Assembly (NCBI RefSeq): GCF_900095305.1
Contig: NZ_FMDO01000013.1
Span: forward strand, 109,077 to 173,076
Direction of reading: 5' to 3'
Length of the DNA stretch: 64,000 bases
Source: Proteiniborus sp. DW1
Lineage (GTDB): Bacteria; Bacillota; Clostridia; Tissierellales; Proteiniboraceae
Numbering within the stretch: position 1 is the first letter of the stretch; every line of letters begins with the position of its first letter. Shown here piece after piece: positions 36,945-45,212 of this stretch. Both the position numbers and the translations under genes were made by a program. The notes beneath the pieces were generated by a model. That model was not told the DNA's origin. It did not search any database and saw only the letters and a list, made by a program, of their open reading frames with translations.

Positions 36945-38198
36945 ATGATGGAAAACGTCAAACAGCATGAGCCTATCAGAAATTCTTTAGAACAGCTTGG
37001 TGTTGGCAAAACAGTTCTTTTAGGTTTACAGCACACATTTACAATGTTTGGTGCTACAGTATTAGTCCCACTACTAACTGGACTTAACGTATCAGTAGCT
37101 CTATTCATGGCTGGAGTTTGTACCCTAATTGGACACTTTATTATGAAGAATAGGGTGCCAGTATTTCTAGGGTCATCATTTGCTTTCATTGCACCTATTG
37201 GGGCAGCAGTAGCATTAGCAAGTGCAAATGGTATTGATAACGGATTACCATATGCAACAGGTGGTATCGTAGTAGCAGGATTACTTTATGTGGTAGTTGC
37301 AGTACTTATTTACTTCTTTGGAGTTGAAAAAGTAATTAGTTTCTTCCCACCAATAGTTACTGGTCCAATAATCATGGTTATAGGACTTAAGCTTGCACCT
37401 ACAGCTATCAGTATGTCATCAGAAAATTGGTTCTTAGCAATTGTTGCATTTTTAGTAGTTGTAGTAATAAATGTTTTCGTTAAAGGTTTCCTAAACCTCG
37501 TTCCTGTAATATGTGGACTTATTGTTGGTTATGTAGTAGCAATAATTACTGGAAACGTAGATTTTACAGCTGTTCAAGAAGCTGCATGGTTTGGGTTACC
37601 AGACTTCACTATAGCTAAGTTTGATTTCCAGTATATTATGGTAATTGCCCCGGTTGCTCTAGCTACAATAGTCGAGCATATTGGAGACGTTATAGCTATA
37701 GGAGCTACAGTTGAAGATGATTTCACAAAAGACCCAGGTCTTCATAGGACTATGTTGGCAGACGGTTTAATGACTTCTTTATCTGCACTTGTTGGTGGAC
37801 CAGCAAATACTACTTACTCAGAAAATACTGGTGTTTTAGCATTGACTAGAGTATGGGATCCATTAGTAATGAAAATAGCTGCTGGATTTGCTATAATTCT
37901 TGGTGGATTACCAAAGCTAGCTGCAATTATTAGTACTATTCCAAATGCAGTAGTTGGAGGTATATCAATAATACTATTTGGTATGATTGCAGCCATAGGT
38001 CTTAGAACAGTAGTTGAAAACAAAGTTGACTTTACTAAATCAAGAAACCTGATAATAGCTGCAACAATATTAGTTTTAGGTCTTGGCGGAGCTGTATTGC
38101 CTATTAATTTAGGATCTATAAGCTTCTCAATGGAAGGAATGGCATTAGCAGCAATTGTAGGTATTATCCTAAATAAACTTTTACCAGAAGCACAATAA
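36945..38198 (+). CDS. uraA: Uracil permease, NCS2 family (UraA-like)
   Basis: 417 residues with ~14 membrane helices. The key segment reads VEHIGDVIAIGATV...DPGLHRTMLADGL, then GGPANTTYSENTGVLALTRV (~285-304). This closely follows E. coli UraA (TPNTTYGENIGVMAITRV) and differs from xanthine/urate permeases, which end in a QN-x-G-type motif at that place. Glu in EHIG and in SENTG match the uracil-binding glutamates of UraA. It imports uracil by proton symport. It follows the molybdenum hydroxylase genes, ending in a bidirectional terminator. Confidence 0.88.
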   Translation: MMENVKQHEPIRNSLEQLGVGKTVLLGLQHTFTMFGATVLVPLLTGLNVSVALFMAGVCTLIGHFIMKNRVPVFLGSSFAFIAPIGAAVALASANGIDNGLPYATGGIVVAGLLYVVVAVLIYFFGVEKVISFFPPIVTGPIIMVIGLKLAPTAISMSSENWFLAIVAFLVVVVINVFVKGFLNLVPVICGLIVGYVVAIITGNVDFTAVQEAAWFGLPDFTIAKFDFQYIMVIAPVALATIVEHIGDVIAIGATVEDDFTKDPGLHRTMLADGLMTSLSALVGGPANTTYSENTGVLALTRVWDPLVMKIAAGFAIILGGLPKLAAIISTIPNAVVGGISIILFGMIAAIGLRTVVENKVDFTKSRNLIIAATILVLGLGGAVLPINLGSISFSMEGMALAAIVGIILNKLLPEAQ

Positions 38199-38222
38199 TA
38201 ATAATAAATTAATATATACATG

Positions 38223-38256
38223 TAAAATCCCTATCACACTGTGTATAGGGATTTTA
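38223..38256. terminator. Bidirectional terminator between uraA and codA
   Basis: A perfect 12-bp stem (TAAAATCCCTAT with ATAGGGATTTTA) and a 10-base loop lie between the convergent genes, with A and T runs in the stem base serving both directions. Confidence 0.85.
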
Positions 38257-38302
38257 TGTGTTAATAGCCGTTAGGATTGCTTTGACGACTATAATTTATT
38301 CA

Positions 38303-39538
38303 TTAGAATAGAGCAGTTTTTTTAGCAGGTTCAGTCTTAGCTATCAGTTTACCTTTAGTAAAGTTATATAGAACTTCCTTTTTCTCATTAAGTGCATTAT
38401 AGAAATTATTAGAGTTAAGAATTATGAAGCTTGCTGGATTTCCTTCTTTAATGCCGTAGCTATCTCCTAGGTGAAGAGTTCTTGCAGCATTATGAGTGAC
38501 CAGCTTATAGGAGTTTAGAATTTCTTCATAACCCATCATTTGGCATACATGCAAGCCCATATGGATTACATCCCTCATATTACCATCTCCTAGAGGATAC
38601 CAAGGATCAAATATATCATCATGTCCAAATGAAACATTTATGCCATCTGCAAGCAATTCTTTAACTCTAGTTATACCTCTACGTTTTGGATAAGTATCAA
38701 ATCTTCCTTGAAGGTGAGTATTTACTAATGGGTTAGCAACAAAGTTTATATTGCTCATTCTTAGAAGTCTAAATAATTTATAAGCATATGCATTGTTATA
38801 GGAATGCATTGCAGTAGTATGGCTAGCTGTAACTCTTTCCTTCAAACCAGATTCATAAGCTCTAGCAGCCAATGTTTCAACAAAGCGTGATTGTTCATCA
38901 TCTATTTCATCGCAGTGAACGTCAACTAGCTTTTCATATTTTTCAGCTAGCTTCATAATAAAGTTTAAGCTTTCTACACCATACTCACGAGTAAACTCGA
39001 AATGAGGAATAGCGCCTATAACATCAGCACCCATCTTCACAGCATTTTCCACTAATTGTTTACCATTAGGGAAGCTCATAATACCATCCTGTGGAAATGC
39101 AACTATTTGAATATTAACCTCATCCTTTAAATCATCTTTTAGCTCTAACATAGCTTCCAAAGCTATTAGTGTTGGATCTGTTACGTCAACATGTGTACGA
39201 ACATGTCCTATACCATTTGCAGCTTGTTTTCTTATGGCATTTCTTGCTCTATCCTTTACATCTTGCTTAGATAATTTTTCTTTTCTTTCAGCCCAACAAG
39301 CTATTCCTTCAAATAATGTACCAGATAAGTTCCATCTAGGGTCACCTGCAGTAAGAGTAGCATCAAGATGGACGTGAGATTCGATAAACTGAGGCAATAC
39401 CATGCAGCCATCACAGTCAATTATTTCATCACCAGGAATTGGTTCAATATCAGGAGCTATTTTTTCAAATTTTCCATCTTTAACTAGAATATCTGTTTTT
39501 TCAGTGCTGTTTTCAAAAAATACATTTTTAACTAACAT
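38303..39538 (-). CDS. codA: Cytosine deaminase
   Basis: 411 residues of the amidohydrolase superfamily. Metal ligands and catalytic motifs match E. coli Cod[10 protein letters not shown] (~56), [14 protein letters not shown] (~205, with the substrate Glu), [10 protein letters not shown], and [19 protein letters not shown]. It hydrolyses cytosine to uracil and ammonia, feeding uracil to the adjacent putative dehydrogenase. The ATG at 39538 follows GAGGAGG. It lies 39 bases after codB on the same strand, as in E. coli codBA. Confidence 0.95.
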   Translation of the reverse strand: MLVKNVFFENSTEKTDILVKDGKFEKIAPDIEPIPGDEIIDCDGCMVLPQFIESHVHLDATLTAGDPRWNLSGTLFEGIACWAERKEKLSKQDVKDRARNAIRKQAANGIGHVRTHVDVTDPTLIALEAMLELKDDLKDEVNIQIVAFPQDGIMSFPNGKQLVENAVKMGADVIGAIPHFEFTREYGVESLNFIMKLAEKYEKLVDVHCDEIDDEQSRFVETLAARAYESGLKERVTASHTTAMHSYNNAYAYKLFRLLRMSNINFVANPLVNTHLQGRFDTYPKRRGITRVKELLADGINVSFGHDDIFDPWYPLGDGNMRDVIHMGLHVCQMMGYEEILNSYKLVTHNAARTLHLGDSYGIKEGNPASFIILNSNNFYNALNEKKEVLYNFTKGKLIAKTEPAKKTALF

Positions 39539-39577
39539 TATATTAATCCTCCTCTTTTTAGTATATATTTAGTTAAA

Positions 39578-40819
39578 CTAGGCCTTATTTTTTTTAATAA
39601 CTTCAGAAATAAAGTATATAACTGCAGAAACTACAAGTGAGTTTATAGGAGCGATACCCCATTTAATGAATACACCTGCTAATGCGCCTGCTACAACTGC
39701 GACGATAGCACCTACATTTACTATTTCTGGCTTATAATTGGGATCCTGATATTGAGTTCTATTCATGAAGTAATGAATTATAATCACAACCCCAACTGGT
39801 GGAATCATACCTCCAAGCAAGCTAAGATATGATACGAAGTTGTTATACAACCAAACTGCAGTTACTGTACCAATACCACCGCCTATTAAAATCAAAGGTT
39901 TACTTTGAATCTTAGTTATGTTAGCAAGTCCTAGTCCAGCAGTATAAAGAGCGTTGTTATTTGTAGTCCAAATGTTTAGTCCAAGGACTAATATAGCTGG
40001 AAGCATAAGACCTTGAGCAATAAGAATATCAAATATATCAGGATTTCCAGTAGTAGCTCCACCTACAGCCCCAAATATAAACATTATACAGTTTCCAATA
40101 AAGAATGCTATAACAGTTGACCAAACTGCACTCTTAGAAGTCTTTCCAAAACGGGTGAAGTTTGGTGTACTTGTCCCTCCACTTACAAAGTTACCTATTA
40201 CTATAGTAAGAGCAGCTGCCATAGTAAGAGGCTGAACAGGCACTTCTGAAAAAACGTTTGCAAAACCTCCAACTTGACTTATACCATAATTTACTGAATA
40301 AACGCCAAGGATTGTTATTAATGGCACAGCAATTGAACCTAAAACTGCAAGTGCTTTAAATCCATAATAGGCAGTAGCTGTCATTGCAATTCCTGTAACT
40401 ATAACTAATAATGTAGCGTTGAGATTTAACATTTTAGCAACTGGTAATGCAAACATGGCAACACCAACACCAAACCAGCCAATTTGTGTAAAACTAATTA
40501 GAACAGAAGATAGATAAGAGCCTTTTTCACCAAAGGAACGTCTTGCCAATAAATCCATTGTAAGCCCTGTGTTTTGACCTATATGAGCAAGAAGTGCAGT
40601 GTAAGCACCTAAAAAGGCATTACCTAGAATCATTGCAATAAAGAAATCCTTCAAGGTTAGGCCTAATCCTAAGTTACCACCTGCAGTCATACTTGGTGAG
40701 AAGAAAGTAAAACCAACTAGAACCACCATTAATGACCAAAAACCTTGTCTGCTTTTTTCATCTACCGCTGATAAAGAGTGCTCAGTGTCGACATTTTGTT
40801 TTTTTGCTAATTCTGACAT
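39578..40819 (-). CDS. codB: Cytosine permease, NCS1 family
   Basis: 413 residues with 12 predicted membrane helices. The N-terminal FWSLMVVLVGFTFFSPSM then TAGGNLGLGL and the QNTGLTMDLLARRSFGEKGS segment follow the CodB pattern of NCS1 transporters. It takes up cytosine with a cation. It is the first gene of codBA; AAGGAGG precedes the ATG, and a LacI-type operator lies ~110 bases upstream. Confidence 0.95.
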   Translation of the reverse strand: MSELAKKQNVDTEHSLSAVDEKSRQGFWSLMVVLVGFTFFSPSMTAGGNLGLGLTLKDFFIAMILGNAFLGAYTALLAHIGQNTGLTMDLLARRSFGEKGSYLSSVLISFTQIGWFGVGVAMFALPVAKMLNLNATLLVIVTGIAMTATAYYGFKALAVLGSIAVPLITILGVYSVNYGISQVGGFANVFSEVPVQPLTMAAALTIVIGNFVSGGTSTPNFTRFGKTSKSAVWSTVIAFFIGNCIMFIFGAVGGATTGNPDIFDILIAQGLMLPAILVLGLNIWTTNNNALYTAGLGLANITKIQSKPLILIGGGIGTVTAVWLYNNFVSYLSLLGGMIPPVGVVIIIHYFMNRTQYQDPNYKPEIVNVGAIVAVVAGALAGVFIKWGIAPINSLVVSAVIYFISEVIKKNKA

Positions 40820-40927
40820 AAAAACTCCTCCTTTATATTTTTATGCAACCACTTACAAACTAGGTAAAAATATAAGGTTAATAGTACGATTTATTATGTG
40901 CTATGGAGTTTATAATGATGTCATAAA

Positions 40928-40941
40928 TGTAAACGGTTACA
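40928..40941. promoter_or_regulatory. Putative LacI-family operator before codBA
   Basis: TGTAAACGGTTACA is palindromic but for the centre; the flanks (AAA/TTT) extend the symmetry to ~20 bases. A minus-strand TATAAT lies just upstream of it relative to codB. It resembles the operator at 41275-41290. Confidence 0.65.
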
Positions 40942-41274
40942 TTTTATTATATATAGTTAGACATAAAAAACATAAATCCTTCTCAATTTTAAAATTTTTA
41001 AAACAAGTTTTCAATACCATGTACAATAATTAAGTTTCAAAGTGGATTTAGAGTATACTATGTAGTATTAGATCCCAAATTAGCTTGTTTATAAGCTAAG
41101 AAAGATAGGATTAAAATCTGTTGGCCAGTAGTTTTCTAGTAAAAAATCATAAGTTAAAATCATAGAAATCAAAATATAAGTTTATTAATATATTGAAAAT
41201 ATATAGGATTTTTACAAAGTGAAGTGTTTTTTTATGTTTTAGAAGGAAAAAATAATTCAAAAGAGAATCTAAAT
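40942..41274. other. Divergent intergenic region between codB and the second chemoreceptor
   Basis: 333 A+T-rich bases with no supportable gene. One small hairpin (TTAGCTT with AAGCTAA at 41080-41099) is seen. The region should hold the chemoreceptor promoter. Confidence 0.4.
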
Positions 41275-41290
41275 ATGTAAACGTTTACAT
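41275..41290. promoter_or_regulatory. LacI-family operator before the second chemoreceptor
   Basis: ATGTAAACGTTTACAT is a perfect 16-base palindrome with the central CG typical of LacI/GalR operators. It lies ~50 bases before the chemoreceptor start and 1.7 kb before a lacI-type regulator gene. Confidence 0.75.
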
Positions 41291-41342
41291 TTGAATGTCG
41301 AAAAAATTGCTTAACACATATTATATTAGAGGAGGAGTAGAA

Positions 41343-42920
41343 TTGATACAAAAAAGAAATATTACTTTATTAACTGTTTCTTCAATTAGTATTTTCTTTA
41401 TTTGGTACATAATTTTCTTTAGTAGTTTACCATCAGCACTTAATAGAATATTAGAAATATTATTATCTGTACTATTAGGAATTTCTATTGCTAATCTACT
41501 ATGGGAAAATAGATTACATACATTAGAGAAATGTTGTGAAATTATTGATAAGAATAGATATGATGAGTCAATGTCTGATTACAAAGTACATAGAAAGCTA
41601 AAAAGGTACATAAATTCACTATCAAACCTTTTTAGGACATCTAAAGAAGCATATAAAAAGACATTAGAGACAAGTGTAAAAGTTGCTCAATCCATGATTT
41701 ACCTAAATGAAACTATTAAAGAAATGGAAGTTGCTACAGAGCAAATAACTTCTTCTACAGAAAATTTAGCAGAGGGAGCATCAGACCAGATTCAGTCCTT
41801 GAAGAACATACTAGACTCCTTGGATGTTATTTATTATGATTTAGAAAAAATAACGAATAAATCTTATGAAAGTGTTGAAAGAGCTGATAGATCTTATACT
41901 AGTGCTAACGAGGGGAAGGGATTAATCCTTGAGACGAAAAATACTATAGATAAAGTATATCAATTAACTACAAGACTTCTAGGTCTTATAACAGACTTAA
42001 ATAACCAAACAGTTAGTATATCACGATTCGTAACTACTATTTCAGAAATCTCTAACAATACCAATCTTTTAGCTTTAAATTCTTCCATAGAAGCTGCTAG
42101 GGCTGGAGAGCATGGAAAAGGGTTTGGAGTAGTGGCTAGAGAAATAGGAGTATTGGCTGAACAATCAAGAAAAGCTTCTAATGATATTGAAGTTATACTT
42201 AATGACACGAAAACAAAGTTGAATGAGCTAACTGTAGTATTAAGCGACAATTTAATTGAAGTGGAAAAAAGTATAGATATTGTTAATAAAACTAATAACT
42301 TCTTTGGGATAATTGAAGAAAGCACTTATTCATCTAAAGAAAGTATAAAGGACATTAGTAATTTTGTAAATGCAATTAAAGAAAAGGGGCAAGAAATTAT
42401 AAACTCTGCTAGTGGTATTCAATCAGTTTCAGAAGCTAATGCGGCTGGAAGTCAAGAGTTAAGTGCAATGGCTCAAGAAATTAATGCTTCATTTAAAGAC
42501 ATTGTAACTAGTACAGAAGCATTGGCAGATGAAGCAAATCAGCTACAGCAAAGCTCTGCTTCTATGGCAATGGAGTCATACATGTATAATAAGGCATTAG
42601 AATTAATAAAAATAATAGATATGAAAAATCTTAATAATGATGAGTTATCAAGTATGGCAAAGCAACTTAAGCTAGATGATATATACATAGTAAATGACAA
42701 AGGAATTATTGTAAATTCTAGTGAAAAACAAGCTATTAACTTGGATTCTTATGAAATAGATCCTATTTCTAAGAAAGCAGCAGAAAGTAGTGCTGAATTC
42801 CTAGCGACTCCTATAAGAAAAAGGGTAGAGGATAATCAGATGTACAAGTTTCTTCATGTTCCTTTTAAGGGAGGAGTTGTTACAGTGTCTCTTTCTTTAA
42901 AATCTTTACTCAATATATGA
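41343..42920 (+). CDS. Methyl-accepting chemotaxis protein with C-terminal sensor domain (second copy)
   Basis: 525 residues from a TTG start at 41343 after GAGGAGGAG; the in-frame ATG at 41295 lies next to the operator and has no binding site. Two close membrane helices (~8-27 and ~30-48), a signalling domain with tip [20 protein letters not shown] (near residue 240), and a shorter C-terminal domain (~420-525; [19 protein letters not shown]...[14 protein letters not shown]). The plan is the same as that of the receptor at 31194: no extracellular sensor, a PAS/Cache-like piece after the signalling hairpin. The LacI operator upstream ties its expression to the pyrimidine genes. Confidence 0.88.
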   Translation: MIQKRNITLLTVSSISIFFIWYIIFFSSLPSALNRILEILLSVLLGISIANLLWENRLHTLEKCCEIIDKNRYDESMSDYKVHRKLKRYINSLSNLFRTSKEAYKKTLETSVKVAQSMIYLNETIKEMEVATEQITSSTENLAEGASDQIQSLKNILDSLDVIYYDLEKITNKSYESVERADRSYTSANEGKGLILETKNTIDKVYQLTTRLLGLITDLNNQTVSISRFVTTISEISNNTNLLALNSSIEAARAGEHGKGFGVVAREIGVLAEQSRKASNDIEVILNDTKTKLNELTVVLSDNLIEVEKSIDIVNKTNNFFGIIEESTYSSKESIKDISNFVNAIKEKGQEIINSASGIQSVSEANAAGSQELSAMAQEINASFKDIVTSTEALADEANQLQQSSASMAMESYMYNKALELIKIIDMKNLNNDELSSMAKQLKLDDIYIVNDKGIIVNSSEKQAINLDSYEIDPISKKAAESSAEFLATPIRKRVEDNQMYKFLHVPFKGGVVTVSLSLKSLLNI

Positions 42921-42926
42921 GTGTTT

Positions 42927-42956
42927 GGACGGACAAGTATAGATCCGTCCTTAAAA
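42927..42956 (+). terminator. Terminator of the second chemoreceptor
   Basis: A 7-bp stem (GGACGGA with TCCGTCC) starts 6 bases after the stop, followed by a weak T-containing tail. Confidence 0.55.
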
Positions 42957-43019
42957 TGTTTATTTATACAATTAATAGTGATATAATTATGTAAAATATC
43001 ATTATTATGGAGTGATATT

Positions 43020-44048
43020 ATGTCGAACATAAGAAAAATATCTGAATTGGCAGGAGTTTCTGTGGCTACTGTTTCTAGAGTACTAAATCATCCAGAGACA
43101 GTTTCGGAAGAGACAAGGGATAGGATAATTAAAATTATGGAAGAGATAAATTATGTCCCTAATAGCATTGCCAGAAGTTTAAGTACAAATAGAACAAGTA
43201 CTATAGGACTAATCATACCTAATATACTCAATCCGCTTTATCCCAGTATAGCTAAAGGAGTAGAGGATATATTCTTTAAGAAAGGATATAACATACTTCT
43301 TAGCAATACAGAAAATGATGCTAAAAGAGAAAAAGATTCTATTGAAATGCTATTAAGCAAGAAAGTAGATGGCCTTATAATTTGTTCTAGTACTTTAAAA
43401 AGAACTGAATTAGATATAATTTTAAAACAAAAGGTTCCACTAGTATTAGTGGGTGATTATATAGAGGATAGTGATATAAGTATTGTATATACAGATTATA
43501 AATTAGGTGGATACTTAGCTACAAATCATTTAATAAAGACCGGCTGCAAGATAATAGCCCATATAAGAGGACCTATGAATAATAAATCAAGTATGCAGAA
43601 ACTAGAAGGGTATAAGAATGCCTTGTTAGAAGCTGGTATTGAATACGATGAGGAATATATTATTGAAGGAAACGATCAAATTGATGGTGGACAACTAGCA
43701 ATTAAAAAAATGATTAAGAAAAAAGGAAAGCCAGATGGTATATTTGTGGCTAATGATTTAATGGCTTTAGGTGCTATAGAGGCAATAAAGGTGTTAGGTT
43801 ACAAAGTACCAGAAGACATTGCAATAGTTGGATTTGATGATATTGATGTAGCATCGCTTATAGAGCCAAAGCTAACTACAATAATCCATCCAGTATATAG
43901 AATGGGACTTACATCAGCCAGACTTTTATTAGACTTAATAACTAATGAAGAAGAGGATTGCTTTAATCAAAAAATATTTATTCAGCCTATGTTAAAAATC
44001 AGGAAATCCTGTGGATATGATAATAGAATTGAAGAAATATTTAGTTAA
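43020..44048 (+). CDS. LacI family transcriptional regulator
   Basis: 342 residues. N-terminal HTH and hinge: IRKISELAGVSVATVSRVLNHPETVSEETRDRI split over residues 4-36, then PNSIARSLSTNRTSTIGLIIPN. The C-terminal part is a periplasmic-binding-protein-like effector domain with GIFVANDLMALGAIEAIKVLGYKVPEDIAIVGFDDI split near residue 240-280. It probably binds the CG-centred palindromes before codB, the chemoreceptor and xdh; the effector may be a base or nucleoside. GGAGTGATATT precedes the ATG. It is 11 bases upstream of the flavoprotein gene. Confidence 0.93.
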   Translation: MSNIRKISELAGVSVATVSRVLNHPETVSEETRDRIIKIMEEINYVPNSIARSLSTNRTSTIGLIIPNILNPLYPSIAKGVEDIFFKKGYNILLSNTENDAKREKDSIEMLLSKKVDGLIICSSTLKRTELDIILKQKVPLVLVGDYIEDSDISIVYTDYKLGGYLATNHLIKTGCKIIAHIRGPMNNKSSMQKLEGYKNALLEAGIEYDEEYIIEGNDQIDGGQLAIKKMIKKKGKPDGIFVANDLMALGAIEAIKVLGYKVPEDIAIVGFDDIDVASLIEPKLTTIIHPVYRMGLTSARLLLDLITNEEEDCFNQKIFIQPMLKIRKSCGYDNRIEEIFS

Positions 44049-44059
44049 AGGGTGATATT

Positions 44060-45172
44060 ATGAGCCTATCAGTAGATTTTATGGGTATTAAATTAAAAAA
44101 CCCAATTATTGTAGCAGCAAGTCCTTTGTCTGGTAATGGTAGTATGATAAGTAAGGCCATTGATGCAGGGGCAGGAGCAGTTGTAACACAGACAATAGCT
44201 AATGAAGTTAGACTTAATGTAAGACCTAGAATAGCGGCTAATTCTCTTGGTATGCAAAATATTGAACTATATAGCAATATAACTTTAGAAGAATGGGAAA
44301 GAGAAATATATTATGTAAAAGAAAAGGATGCAGTAGTTATAGCAAATATTTTAGCCCATACACCTTCAGAGATGGCATATATTGCAAAAAAAGTTGAGCG
44401 TTTTGGAGTAGATGCTATTGAGCTAGGGATATCTATTCCCCATGGAGAAGGAGTAGAGCTGCTTATAAGTAATATACAAAGATTATACAACTTGACTAAA
44501 ATGGCAGTAGATTCAGTAAATATTCCGGTTATGGTTAAGCTTTCTCCTAATGTAAGTAATCTAACTGAACTAGCTAAAGTTGTGGAAGAGGCTGGTGCGT
44601 CAGCTATAAGTGCTATAGATACAATTAGGGCTATTATTGGAGTTGATATAGACAAAGGTAAGGCTATGCTGCCTACATACGGCGGGTATTCTGGAGAAGG
44701 CATTAGACCTATAGCTTTAGCAACAGTTGCAGGTATATCTCAGGCTGTAAAGATACCTGTTTCTGGCATTGGTGGAATAGAAAATTATAAGAATGTGATA
44801 GAATATATAATGTTAGGGGCAAGTACTGTTCAGCTCTGTACATCACTGATTATGAATGGATATGGTAGAATTAATGAGATATTAGGTGATTTAGAGAATT
44901 GGCTTGAACATAAAGGATTTAATTCTTTAGATGAGATACGTGGACAAGCATTATCATCCTTAAAATCCTTTGAAGAAATATCTATAGAACCATACATAGC
45001 AAAGGTTTCAAACGTATGCAATATGAATGATTGCAATATTTGTATAAAATCCTGCATGTATGGTGCTATTTCTACAAAAAATGATATAATAGTTATAGAC
45101 GATTCTAAATGTACAGGCTGTGGTTTATGTGTCAGCCTATGTAAGAAAAAATTTATATATTTAGACTGGTAG
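44060..45172 (+). CDS. PreA-like dihydropyrimidine/dihydroorotate dehydrogenase with C-terminal ferredoxin domain; catalytic Cys absent
   Basis: 370 residues. A TIM-barrel FMN domain (residues 1-300) starts SVDFMGIKLKNPIIVAASPLSG, and has PTYGGYSGEGIRPIALATVAGIS and IPVSGIGGIENYKNVIEYIMLGASTVQLCT-type phosphate loops as in PreA/DPD. The C-terminal ~55 residues carry two [4Fe-4S] motifs, CNMNDCNICIKSC and CTGCGLCVSLC. The segment that in DHODH/DPD reads SCPN or SCPHG, with the catalytic Cys nearby, reads GISIPHGEGVELLIS here, with no Cys. It may therefore catalyse another reaction, or use a different base. No PreT partner is adjacent. It sits between the LacI and PucR regulators of the pyrimidine region. 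Confidence 0.85.
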   Translation: MSLSVDFMGIKLKNPIIVAASPLSGNGSMISKAIDAGAGAVVTQTIANEVRLNVRPRIAANSLGMQNIELYSNITLEEWEREIYYVKEKDAVVIANILAHTPSEMAYIAKKVERFGVDAIELGISIPHGEGVELLISNIQRLYNLTKMAVDSVNIPVMVKLSPNVSNLTELAKVVEEAGASAISAIDTIRAIIGVDIDKGKAMLPTYGGYSGEGIRPIALATVAGISQAVKIPVSGIGGIENYKNVIEYIMLGASTVQLCTSLIMNGYGRINEILGDLENWLEHKGFNSLDEIRGQALSSLKSFEEISIEPYIAKVSNVCNMNDCNICIKSCMYGAISTKNDIIVIDDSKCTGCGLCVSLCKKKFIYLDW

Positions 45173-45212
45173 TTAGTGGTGTGGGTATCTTATTGTAAAG
45201 TGGGGTGGTAAG

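Noticed and set aside
36945..38198. Xanthine permease assignment for the NCS2 protein
   Set aside because: The NTTYSENTGVLALTRV block follows UraA rather than xanthine permeases; the adjacent dehydrogenase name alone is not evidence for xanthine.
40785..41033. 82-codon plus-strand frame in the codB upstream region
   Set aside because: It overlaps the codB start and operator, lacks a binding site and has no recognisable domain.
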